Origin: Gammaproteobacteria bacterium
Lineage (GTDB): Bacteria; Pseudomonadota; Gammaproteobacteria; Chromatiales; Chromatiaceae
DNA length: 50,082 nucleotides
Reading direction: 5' to 3'
Assembly: GCA_015490795.1 (NCBI GenBank)
Contig: WFXD01000068.1
Location: forward strand, 1-50,082
The notes beneath the pieces are model-generated. The model searched no databases, was not told the origin of the DNA, and saw nothing but the letters and a program-made list of their open reading frames with translations. Position numbers and translations under genes: made by a program. Numbering within the stretch: the stretch's first letter is position 1; each line of letters starts with the position of its first letter. Shown here piece after piece: positions 36,395 through 43,808 of the stretch.

Positions 36395-36730
36395 CTACAC
36401 ACCGTTGCTTGTTGAAGCGATATTCAGGATAACAATGCCTGCTACAACCAGTGTTACCCCGATTAATTTCCAGATATTTTTCTGCTCTTTTAAAATAAGT
36501 ATGCCAAGGAATGCAACGCCTGCTGTACCGCCGCCTGCCCATACAGGATAAACAGTACTGACTGGCAATTTCACCAGAGCAAGACTAACCAGATAAAAAG
36601 CTAAGGCAAAATTAAGCAGAGCAAAGACAGTAGGTAATGGTTTTCTAAAACCATTGCTATAGCGCAATGATAATGCAGCAGCGATTTCTGCAATCACTGC
36701 CAACCCAACTAAAAGCCACGCATAAGTCAT
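36395..36730 (-). CDS. Small multidrug resistance (SMR) transporter, first of a pair
   Basis: A protein of 111 residues with four membrane helices. Helix 1 contains the conserved Glu (AVIAEIAAALSLRYSNGF), followed by VKLPVSTVYPVWAGGGTAGV. This is the EmrE/SugE-like SMR pattern; substrates are usually lipophilic cations, guanidinium or polyamines. The neighbouring gene at 36774-37118 encodes a second SMR subunit, and such pairs often form obligate heterodimers. Its stop lies 13 bp before the Fe-S/MtrA-like gene. Confidence 0.85.
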   Translation of the reverse strand: MTYAWLLVGLAVIAEIAAALSLRYSNGFRKPLPTVFALLNFALAFYLVSLALVKLPVSTVYPVWAGGGTAGVAFLGILILKEQKNIWKLIGVTLVVAGIVILNIASTSNGV

Positions 36731-36773
36731 TTCAATAAACTCTTACAAGCACCTGAAACATTAAATGTTTTTC

Positions 36774-37118
36774 TCAGCATCCTGACTTTTTCTCTGACGT
36801 TACATTGATGAGAATCACACCCGTTATCACTATCAAGATACCGAGTATTTTCATCAAATTAATATTTTCATTCAGAGCGAGAATGCCCAATAGTGCCACC
36901 CCTGCTGTGCCACCACCCGCCCATACAGGGTAAGCAACACTCACGGGGAGTTTTTTCATTACACGGCTGACCAGGTAAAGCGCAAACGTGAAAGATATAA
37001 TTGCAATAACGGTAGGCAGCAACAAAGTAAAACCTTCACTAATGCGCAGGCTTATAGCACCTGCAATTTCCAGACAGACAGCAATGCCTAGTAGGGCCCA
37101 TGTTTTAATCATTCCCAC
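36774..37118 (-). CDS. Small multidrug resistance (SMR) transporter, second of a pair
   Basis: A protein of 114 residues with four membrane helices, conserved Glu in AVCLEIAGAISLRISEGF, and PVSVAYPVWAGGGTAGVALL. Clearly paralogous to its downstream neighbour. The GGGTAG segment replaces the usual GxG of EmrE, so the pair may be a separate subgroup. It lies 54 bp after the ArsR-type regulator gene and is probably under its control. C-terminus EKKSGC is short and cytoplasmic or periplasmic depending on orientation. Confidence 0.85.
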   Translation of the reverse strand: MGMIKTWALLGIAVCLEIAGAISLRISEGFTLLLPTVIAIISFTFALYLVSRVMKKLPVSVAYPVWAGGGTAGVALLGILALNENINLMKILGILIVITGVILINVTSEKKSGC

Positions 37119-37172
37119 CTCTCAATACTTAAATACTTTCGATAATATCGAAACGATTAGGCCAAAAAAAAA

Positions 37173-37559
37173 TCATCGCAAGCGTGTCTCCAGCATTTTC
37201 AGGTCACTTTTCAATGCCTTAAGCAGGTCGGCACTATGTAACCGGTAATACACCATTTTGCCGTCATCACGTTTTCGTAACCAACCCTTGTCTCGTAATA
37301 ACTTCAGTTGATGTGATGTGGCAGCTACGCTGAGCTCAAGTACGTGCGCCAAGTCACAGACACACAACTCACCTTCGGCCAGCGCAAGAAGAATTTTTAG
37401 TCGTTTGCTACTGCCCAGTAGTTTGTAAAAGTCAGCCAACTCGGGCAAGCGATCCCGTTCTTTATCCAGAGTGGAGCGAATGGCATTAACTTTATCATGG
37501 TCAAAACAGGGGACGGTACAAGTGCCCTGTTGTTTTTTTAGTGAAACAGTATTTTTCAT
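37173..37559 (-). CDS. ArsR/SmtB-family repressor with a CadC-like metal site
   Basis: A protein of 128 residues. The winged helix contains LKILLALAEGELCVCDLAHV and ATSHQLKLLRDKGWLRKRDD. Cysteines C14 and C18 (GTCTVPC) with C66 and C68 (ELCVCD) copy the spacing of the CadC/CmtR-type site, where two N-terminal Cys join a CxC in the recognition region to bind Cd, Pb or Zn. Metal binding would release the operator. It is the first gene of the AT-rich minus-strand cluster and probably controls it. The start ATG has gaaggcc upstream. Confidence 0.88.
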   Translation of the reverse strand: MKNTVSLKKQQGTCTVPCFDHDKVNAIRSTLDKERDRLPELADFYKLLGSSKRLKILLALAEGELCVCDLAHVLELSVAATSHQLKLLRDKGWLRKRDDGKMVYYRLHSADLLKALKSDLKMLETRLR

Positions 37560-37566
37560 AAGGCCT

Positions 37567-37615
37567 TCATTTAGAAGATTTCGAAAATGATGACCTGGCT
37601 GTGAATCTTTGTCAA
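37567..37615 (-). promoter_or_regulatory. Promoter and candidate operator of the AT-rich cluster
   Basis: Minus strand: TTGACA (37615-37610), 17 bp, then CATCAT (37592-37587), a good sigma-70 layout, about 28 bp before the regulator ATG. An inverted repeat TCATTT/AAATGA (37567-37590) with an inner TTTCGAAA (37579-37586) overlaps the -10 and the start region, as expected of an ArsR-family operator. The operator is inferred from symmetry only. Confidence 0.6.
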
Positions 37616-37682
37616 GCTTGATTCTTCGAGGAACCGCTTTTTCTGCCTCTATTCTTGGGTTGCTACTCCGTACAACCTGTTT

Positions 37683-37787
37683 ATGCAGATATTCAGACTT
37701 CAGATTCAGGGGGAGATAGCAGCAGTCTGGCTGTTTGGCTCAGGGTTGATTGGCCTGTCTCTGTCGAATGCAAGAAGGAAAATTGAC
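37683..37787 (+). pseudogene. Remnant of a VPLPA/PEP-CTERM sorting-signal tail
   Basis: The plus-strand frame reads QIQGEIAAVWLFGSGLIGLS, then LSNARRKID. AAVWLFGSGLIGL plus a basic ARRK end is the hydrophobic tail and charged end of VPLPA-CTERM/PEP-CTERM proteins sorted by exosortase. The VPLP motif itself and the whole exported domain are absent, and the frame runs on past the expected end. It is probably the scar of a lost surface-protein gene next to the AT-rich cluster. Confidence 0.5.
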
Positions 37788-37803
37788 TCTTCATGCTCCA
37801 AAC

Positions 37804-37829
37804 AAAAAGCCCCGCATCTGCGGGGCTTT
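37804..37829 (-). terminator. Rho-independent terminator of the chemoreceptor gene
   Basis: GCCCCGC (37809-37815) and GCGGGGC (37820-37826) around atct, flanked by AAA/TTT; on the minus strand the stem is followed by TTTTT. It lies just past the stop of the chemoreceptor gene. Confidence 0.9.
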
Positions 37830-37833
37830 GTTG

Positions 37834-40092
37834 TTAATTTGAGGTGCGAAAAAAACTCATGATATTGGCCATGTCGGTGGCCTGCTTGTTGAGGGAGTGG
37901 CTGGTGGCTGATGTCTCCTCTGCCAGTGCGGCATTTTGTTGTGTCATCTCGTCCAGCTGAGTGATTGCCTGGTTGGCCTGTGTGATTCCCAGTGACTGCT
38001 CTTGGGCGGTAGCCGCAATTTCCGCAACTGTGGTGCCAACCTGTTTTACGGCGCTGACAATCTCAACCAGGGTCTCGCCGGAGCGGTTGACCAGTTCGGT
38101 CCCTCTGTGTACCTTTTCGACACTATCCTGAATGAGGTTTTTGATCTCTTTTGCAGCGGTGGCGCTGCGGCCTGCCAGATTGCGTACCTCGCTGGATACC
38201 ACGGCAAACCCTCGGCCCTGTTCACCTGCCCTGGCGGCTTCGACAGAGGCATTTAGAGCCAGCAGGTTGGTCTGGAAAGCGATGTCATCAATGACGCTGA
38301 TGATGTCTGCAATCTTGTTGCTGGCGCTGTTGATTTCACCCATGGCTGCAACGGCCTCACTGACTACGCTGCCACCTTTTTCTGCCAACCCCTGTGCTGA
38401 CTTTGCAGATTGACTGGCCTGCCGGGCATTTTCGGCACTCTGTCTGGAGGCGCTGGTGAACTGCTCCATTGTGGATGCGGTCTCCTCCAGACAAGAGGCC
38501 TGCGATTCGGTTCGCTGGGACATATTGTCGTTGCCGCTGGAGATCTCTTCCGACGAGTTGGAGATGCTGCTGCTGGAGGTAAGGATTTGATCGACAATCT
38601 GGTTTAGCTGGTCGATGGTTTGGTTGATATTACTGGCCAGGCTGCCGAAAGAGCCCTCGTAGGCTGTGCTGGCTCGCTTGGTAAGATCACCTTTTGAGAG
38701 GGCATCGAGTACGGTTATCGTCTGGTTGATGACCTGGTCGGTCACCTCCAGCAGTTCGTTGATGCCACTGCCCAGTGTGTTAAAGAATCCGGTCTTTCCA
38801 GCAAGATCAATGCGCTGGCCAAGGTCGCCGTTACGTGCGGCATCTACGATATTTTCCACCTCTTGCTCTACGGCCAGCTCCTGAGTGCGGTCGCTCCACT
38901 CCACGGCTGTTCCCATGTGGTTTCCATCGGCATCAACTACCGGGTTGGCGATGATGCGCAGGGTGCGAGAGCCAATGGGAAACTCTGACTCAAAGCGGCC
39001 GGTCAAATTGGCCAGCAGGGCCTGCTGGTGCGCCGGATTTTTGTGGAAGATGTCTACATTGCTACCCAGTATCTTCTTGGCATCAAAGTTTGGCAGAACC
39101 TGCCGAATATCCTCTTCGGCATCCTGGAACAGCTGCTGCACCGCCTTGTTGAGGTAGATGATGGTGTTATCGGCATCTGCCACCATGACGTTACCGGACA
39201 CATTGTCCAGCGCTACTTTTATGCGATTGGTCTCTGCGGCATATTGCTGTTCGGTCTCGATCTGCTTCTTGATATTTTTCTGCATGGTTTTAAGGGCGCT
39301 GAGCAGCTGCCCCACTTCATCCTGGGTTTTGGCATCTATGTCGTTATCCAGTTTGCCATTGGCGATGGCGCCAGCGATCTCAATGGCCTGGTTAAGCGGC
39401 TTGGTGATGATGCCCGTGATCAGTAAAACGCCTCCCAGGCTTAGCAGCACCAGAATCCCAAGAACCATGCTGATGATATTCTGCGACAGGCCGATCTCTT
39501 CGCTGGAGCCTTTGGCCAGGGACTGGATATCCTGATTGGCGGAGACCACTTCCGAACTGAGTGCCTTAGCGTGATCCAACTCGCCAGAGAGGTTGTTGAT
39601 GTCGATGACCTGGGCGTCGATATGTTTGGTAAACGCTCTCATTTTATCGACCGTTGCACTCAGGTTGACAAGGGCCTCTCTGCGCATGGTCTCTTCGATG
39701 TCACCGATGGTATCGGTCAGATCATCCAGGTTATCTTTGAGCAGCCCTTCGGGAAGCGCATCACCAATCTCAGTGGATTCTGTTACCAGTTCGTTCATGG
39801 TTGCCGAGAGCTGTTTGATCTTGCGCTCCAGCACCCTGACGGTCATGTTGGTGCGATTGATATCATCCACCACTGCCAGCATCTCAGCTGAAACCCGGGA
39901 GAGGTCGCTGTCAGCCTTTATCAGGCTGGACTCGGTAGAGCGTGAGTTTTTAACCCCGGTAGCGGATTTTTCCACGACTTGTGAAAAGCCGCTGCTCAGG
40001 TTGGTAAACGAAAAGATCGTTAACGTGAGCACACAGGCCAGCAGTATGCTGATTACGATGCCTCCGCCTAACATTCTCTGTTTAATGGTCAT
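37834..40092 (-). CDS. Methyl-accepting chemotaxis protein with PAS domain
   Basis: A protein of 752 residues. TM1 about 8-30, periplasmic sensing region 31-205, TM2 about 206-228, HAMP 230-283, a PAS-like domain near 290-415 ([18 protein letters not shown]), and a second HAMP-like stretch 420-520. The cytoplasmic signalling domain contains the strongly conserved hairpin tip [20 protein letters not shown] and [17 protein letters not shown]. No C-terminal pentapeptide for CheR/CheB tethering is seen (ends FFRTSN). It feeds CheA. The gene next to it on the same strand encodes a PilJ-type periplasmic protein, and the two may sense the same signal. Followed by a strong terminator. Confidence 0.9.
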   Translation of the reverse strand: MTIKQRMLGGGIVISILLACVLTLTIFSFTNLSSGFSQVVEKSATGVKNSRSTESSLIKADSDLSRVSAEMLAVVDDINRTNMTVRVLERKIKQLSATMNELVTESTEIGDALPEGLLKDNLDDLTDTIGDIEETMRREALVNLSATVDKMRAFTKHIDAQVIDINNLSGELDHAKALSSEVVSANQDIQSLAKGSSEEIGLSQNIISMVLGILVLLSLGGVLLITGIITKPLNQAIEIAGAIANGKLDNDIDAKTQDEVGQLLSALKTMQKNIKKQIETEQQYAAETNRIKVALDNVSGNVMVADADNTIIYLNKAVQQLFQDAEEDIRQVLPNFDAKKILGSNVDIFHKNPAHQQALLANLTGRFESEFPIGSRTLRIIANPVVDADGNHMGTAVEWSDRTQELAVEQEVENIVDAARNGDLGQRIDLAGKTGFFNTLGSGINELLEVTDQVINQTITVLDALSKGDLTKRASTAYEGSFGSLASNINQTIDQLNQIVDQILTSSSSISNSSEEISSGNDNMSQRTESQASCLEETASTMEQFTSASRQSAENARQASQSAKSAQGLAEKGGSVVSEAVAAMGEINSASNKIADIISVIDDIAFQTNLLALNASVEAARAGEQGRGFAVVSSEVRNLAGRSATAAKEIKNLIQDSVEKVHRGTELVNRSGETLVEIVSAVKQVGTTVAEIAATAQEQSLGITQANQAITQLDEMTQQNAALAEETSATSHSLNKQATDMANIMSFFRTSN

Positions 40093-40207
40093 CTGTGAAC
40101 CCCTGGTAAATTCGGGTGGTTAATCCTAAGGCGCTGATTAATTCAGTGCCTCCACGGCACGAGGATGTGCCACTGTTTTCAGCCAGAATATATGGTTGAA
40201 AACATAA

Positions 40208-40235
40208 GGATAAGAAAAGCCGCATTTTCTTATCC
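40208..40235. repeat. Perfect 11-bp inverted repeat upstream of the chemoreceptor
   Basis: GGATAAGAAAA (40208-40218) and TTTTCTTATCC (40225-40235) around 6 bases. It sits in the 245-bp gap between the two minus-strand sensory genes and about 115 bp upstream of the chemoreceptor start. It could be an operator or RNA hairpin. Confidence 0.45.
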
Positions 40236-40271
40236 ATGTCTGGTTAACTCCTCCCTGGGTTGATCAGACTT

Positions 40272-40319
40272 GCTCTAAACAAGGGGCAGCCAAAATTGCA
40301 CCGCCCCTTAATTTAGAGC
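40272..40319 (-). terminator. Long hairpin terminator after the PilJ-domain gene
   Basis: GCTCTAAA-c-AAGGGGC (40272-40287) pairs with GCCCCTT-aa-TTTAGAGC (40303-40319). On the minus strand it starts about 19 bp past the stop. No long T-run follows, but the stem is very strong. It separates the PilJ-domain gene from the chemoreceptor gene, so they are probably not one transcript. Confidence 0.65.
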
Positions 40320-40337
40320 GATAAGCGAGGCAGCCGC

Positions 40338-41255
40338 TTATTTGCCCGCCTCCTTGGCATACATGCCAACGGCTTTGTTCATCTCTTTCAGCAGTGGCAG
40401 GTTGGTATTGGCCAACACTTCAATCTTGTCTTTTGGAATGCTGGTGGTTTTATAGTCTGCCCCATAGGCTACGATGGGCTTGAACTTCCCCCAGAGCCCC
40501 TCGACAACATCAAGCTGGGCAAGGATGTGTGGCTGTTTGGTGGCAGGCAGACCAAGGGTCGTATCGCCATCACGCAGGCCTTTCAAGGTACGCTCAAACA
40601 GGCTGTAGGTCTCCAGCAGGCTAAGCTTGTTGTCATCCACGTCATGGCCGTATGCTACCAGCAGGAACTCTTTGCTCATCTTCTGGGTCAGCATGCGCTG
40701 TTTGCCCGACAGGTTCAGGGTGGCAGCCAGACCGGGGGCGGATTTAAGACCGCCTTTCTCGGCATCTTTCTCATACAGTCCAACGGCTTTATTCATCTCT
40801 TTGAGCAGGGGCAGGTTATTTTTGGCTATAGCGGCAACCTGCTCTTTGGTGACGGCCTTGTTTTTGAGGATGGTTTGAACCACCGGGTACAACTTGGCCC
40901 AAATAGCATCAATCTTGTCGAGCTGACGTAAAATCCGGTTGGCACGGGTGGGAGGCAGGCCCAGCTCAGCACTGCCGTTGCGCAGCCCCTTCAGGGTTTT
41001 ATCAAACAGTTCGGAAGTTTTTGCCAGACTGGCCAGGTTTTTTTCGGTATCAATGCCCAGAGCAACCAGCATAATTTCTTTGCTCATCTTCTGGGTCAGC
41101 ATGCGCTGCTTTCCCGAGAGATTGAGTACTACACCATATTCAGCCGAGGTGGGGCCGTCAGTGGCCAGCGCCATGGGGGCCGTACACAGTAGCAGCAGAG
41201 AAAAAAGGAGTACTCCTGCGGCCTGCAAAGGATTTAATAGTTTATTGTGTGACAT
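40338..41255 (-). CDS. Periplasmic protein with two PilJ/NarX-like sensor domains
   Basis: A protein of 305 residues. The signal peptide ends near MALATDG. Two tandem domains of about 130 residues each start with the same block NLSGKQRMLTQKMSKE (45-60 and about 182-197). This block resembles the nitrate/nitrite-binding P-box helix of NarX/NarQ and the PilJ N-terminal domain. Each ends NLPLLKEMNKAVG-YKD-like. No membrane anchor or signalling domain follows, so it is secreted and could bind a ligand and present it to a receptor, or act as a scavenger. The adjacent chemoreceptor lacks an obvious PilJ domain. Confidence 0.8.
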   Translation of the reverse strand: MSHNKLLNPLQAAGVLLFSLLLLCTAPMALATDGPTSAEYGVVLNLSGKQRMLTQKMSKEIMLVALGIDTEKNLASLAKTSELFDKTLKGLRNGSAELGLPPTRANRILRQLDKIDAIWAKLYPVVQTILKNKAVTKEQVAAIAKNNLPLLKEMNKAVGLYEKDAEKGGLKSAPGLAATLNLSGKQRMLTQKMSKEFLLVAYGHDVDDNKLSLLETYSLFERTLKGLRDGDTTLGLPATKQPHILAQLDVVEGLWGKFKPIVAYGADYKTTSIPKDKIEVLANTNLPLLKEMNKAVGMYAKEAGK

Positions 41256-41373
41256 TTTTAACTCTCCTAAATGTGTAATAAATAGTGAGTGCAGGGCAGA
41301 AAATATAGTTTGGTGTGAGTGCAGGTAATGAATATTTTTATGACCCTACAACATACACGGTATCATGTTTTTA

Positions 41374-41904
41374 TCAGGAGGTCTTATTCAACCCAGGTTC
41401 AAGAATCCGGGAGACGCTGGAGGCTGTCCACTCGGCATCACCAATGGGCGGGCGACCAAAGTCCTTCCAGAGCTGAACAATCTGTGGCAAGGAGATTGCA
41501 TTGGATTGAAACTCATGGGCTTCACGCCGTAAGGCAGTGCTGTATGCACTGCTGCCAACCAGATTCACCAATTGCGCCAGGTCTACTGTGATGCCATGCT
41601 CGGTCTGCAGGATATCCAGAACATCTTCAAAGCTGTGGATTGCCAGCAGCTCACGGGCTGTGCTGATCAGTTTTTGGTCGCCTTGGCCAGCATTGGCGGG
41701 CTCTTCAAATGCCGGCTTACTGGTGCCGCCCCCCATTGTTTGCTCTTGACTGCTTTGCCGGGTGATGTGCGTGCTGCGGAACTCTATAACAGACTCCTGA
41801 GTGAAGCTGTCTGCCAGGTTGGGGTAGGCTTCGTTCAACCTCTCCAGCAGATCTGCGCCTTCATGCAGTGCCGCTAAAAAGCCCGCCATGTTGTTGTTGG
41901 TCAT
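41374..41904 (-). CDS. Unrecognised protein, 176 residues
   Basis: No signal peptide or membrane helix. Residues 1-40 are helical and acidic; 45-75 look disordered (SQEQTMGGGTSKPAFEEPAN). The C-terminal 100 residues are helical, with STARELLAIHSFEDVLDILQ and ALRREAHEFQSNAISLPQIV. The ending DAEWTASSVSRILEPGL recalls the WxxxSVxxIL of recombinase-related helix-turn-helix segments, but that is weak. It lies 69 bp after the flavin subunit of the formate dehydrogenase-type complex, on the same strand, and might be an accessory protein for it. Function unknown. Confidence 0.55.
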   Translation of the reverse strand: MTNNNMAGFLAALHEGADLLERLNEAYPNLADSFTQESVIEFRSTHITRQSSQEQTMGGGTSKPAFEEPANAGQGDQKLISTARELLAIHSFEDVLDILQTEHGITVDLAQLVNLVGSSAYSTALRREAHEFQSNAISLPQIVQLWKDFGRPPIGDAEWTASSVSRILEPGLNKTS

Positions 41905-41973
41905 TGTTAAACCCGTACAAAATATCTGTCTTACGCCTCGGTAAGAGTAGGATCGGCAGTACGGGTTTTTTCT

Positions 41974-42789
41974 TTAGGCCGTGGTTTGTGACTGCAGCCG
42001 GGCAAGTTGCTGCCAGCTATAGATGGGGCCATCGGTGCAGACGTAGCTGCTCCCCAGGTAGCAGTGGCCGCATTCACCGACGCCGCAGTGCATGCGCCTC
42101 TCCAGTGCAAGCCAGATATTTTCCGGGGGGAGACCGTTGGCTGCAAAGTGGCGGCCTGCGGCACTCATCATCACCTCCGGGCCACAGGTGAGGATGGCTT
42201 CGGGTGCGCCACCCAGCTTTGCGGTCATCTGGCTGATGTGATCCAGTGGGGTGCCTATGAGCTGCTTCCCGTTTGAGGGGTGGTCAAAGGTTTCAAGGAT
42301 TGGCATGCACTTATGCCAGGCTGAACGTTCATGTTGCAGCACCTGATCAGCCGGTGAGCGACTGCCATAGATCAGCCCGACCGGGGTTTTGTCATCAGCA
42401 CTCAGGTGATCCGCTACAGCAGCCAGCGGTGGCAGCCCGATACCGCCGGCGAGGATCAACACCCGCTTGCCCTGTAGCTGATCCAGCGGCCAGCAGTTGC
42501 CGAAGGGGCCGCGAAAACCGATGAGATCACCCCTGCTGCGCTGAAAAAGCGCCGAGGTGAGGGTGCCTGCCCGGCGGATCAGTGCCTTGAATTGTCCCCT
42601 GACATCAGGCAGAGAGAGGTAGGTGAATGCCGCTTCGCCATGACCGGGGATGGCAAGGGTAAAGAACTGTCCGGGGCTGGCCGGGTGGCTGATGCCGGTG
42701 ACAGGTTCAAAGGTGAAGTGGCGGGAGGCCTCGCCGTCATCATAGATTTCGGTGATACGGATGAGTTGTGGGGTCATGAGTCCTTTCAT
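41974..42789 (-). CDS. FAD/NAD(P)-binding electron-transfer subunit (AsrB/HydG-like) of the formate dehydrogenase complex
   Basis: A protein of 271 residues of the ferredoxin-NADP+ reductase superfamily. The FAD region has SPGQFFTLAIPG and AFTYLSLPD; the NAD(P) region has VLILAGGIGLPPLAAVADHL. The C-terminal 2Fe-2S motif is MHCGVGECGHCYLG, then YVCTDGP. Known relatives are the gamma subunits of sulfhydrogenases and anaerobic sulfite reductase. It probably moves electrons between the iron-sulfur subunit and NAD(P)H. ATGA overlap with the upstream gene. The start (MKGLMTPQL) could alternatively be the Met five residues later. Confidence 0.85.
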   Translation of the reverse strand: MKGLMTPQLIRITEIYDDGEASRHFTFEPVTGISHPASPGQFFTLAIPGHGEAAFTYLSLPDVRGQFKALIRRAGTLTSALFQRSRGDLIGFRGPFGNCWPLDQLQGKRVLILAGGIGLPPLAAVADHLSADDKTPVGLIYGSRSPADQVLQHERSAWHKCMPILETFDHPSNGKQLIGTPLDHISQMTAKLGGAPEAILTCGPEVMMSAAGRHFAANGLPPENIWLALERRMHCGVGECGHCYLGSSYVCTDGPIYSWQQLARLQSQTTA

Positions 42790-43808
42790 GGTGCGGCCGA
42801 GATGCTTTTCATAACGGAGTGAACCCCAATGACACCGGGGCAGGTTTTTTCGCAGCGGCCACAGCCGGTGCAGCCGTACCGGCCAAAGGTTTTGGCATAC
42901 TCATCGGAGAACTTGTGGAACCAGAAGCGCTCCACCCGCTGGCCTGCGGTGGCGCTTGGGTTGTGGCCGCTGGCCTCGCGCTGGAAGGCGTCGTAGAGGC
43001 AGGAGTCCCAGCAGCGCTCACGTTCAAAACCATCAGCAGCAGGGCGGTCATAGCTGGTAAAGCAGGAGCAGGTGGGGCAGAGGCTGGTGCAGCCAGAGCA
43101 GGCCAGGCACTGTAGCCCCAGCGCCTGCCACTGCCCTGCGGGAACCTCTGCCCGGTTGATGCGCTGGATGCCGGTCTCGATATGTGTTGCCGGGGGGAAC
43201 CGGGCGATGACCTGCTGCTGCGCTCTTGTACGCTGGTCGATTCGGCTGGTCTCTGCGGCCTTTAGATCCAATCCCCGAAGCAGCGCCTCCCCTTCTGCGC
43301 TCTGCGCCATCAGCAGCCACCCCTCATCCTGCTGTTGATGGCAGACCAGATCAGCCATCCCATCCCGCACAAAGGGGCCTGCATCTACCGTGGGGCAGAA
43401 GCCGCCATCACAGGGTATCTGGCAGTCGATGCCAACCAGCAGTGTGGCCCTGCGGCGCGCCTGGTAGTAAGGGTCTTGCTGGAAAAACCGATCCTGATAG
43501 GCGATGGCGCAGAGGTCGCAACTGCGAACGCCAAAGAGTATCTGCGGCGTTGGTTTGGGCAGGGTCTCTTTGAAGTCGTTGCCGTCAAACCGAAAGAGTA
43601 TCTCCCGCTCCGGAAAAAAGAACTGCTTGGCAGGACAGGTTGGGAGCCGGGGGCGCCCGGTGGCCGTGGGTGGGGTCTCACGGGTCAGAGGCAGCCAGTT
43701 GAGCTCGGCAGAGCCATCGTTGCCCTGCGGGGTAAAAAGAGGGCGCTGGGATGCCAGATGGTCACGCAGCCGGTCAATTCTGTCCAGCAGAAAGCGCTTC
43801 ATTTGCAC
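42786..43808 (-). CDS. Iron-sulfur electron-transfer subunit (AsrA/HydB-like) of the formate dehydrogenase complex
   Basis: A protein of 340 residues. Two 4Fe-4S motifs near the C-terminus: LACSGCTSLCPTCSCFTSYD and CTGCGRCEKTCPG. The N-terminal part has ILFGVRSCDLCAIAYQDRFF, typical of the beta subunit of sulfhydrogenases and of AsrA. It carries electrons between the molybdopterin subunit and the flavin subunit. It overlaps the upstream gene by 10 bp and the flavin subunit by 4 bp, so the three are made together. Confidence 0.85.
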   Translation of the reverse strand: MQMKRFLLDRIDRLRDHLASQRPLFTPQGNDGSAELNWLPLTRETPPTATGRPRLPTCPAKQFFFPEREILFRFDGNDFKETLPKPTPQILFGVRSCDLCAIAYQDRFFQQDPYYQARRRATLLVGIDCQIPCDGGFCPTVDAGPFVRDGMADLVCHQQQDEGWLLMAQSAEGEALLRGLDLKAAETSRIDQRTRAQQQVIARFPPATHIETGIQRINRAEVPAGQWQALGLQCLACSGCTSLCPTCSCFTSYDRPAADGFERERCWDSCLYDAFQREASGHNPSATAGQRVERFWFHKFSDEYAKTFGRYGCTGCGRCEKTCPGVIGVHSVMKSISAAP

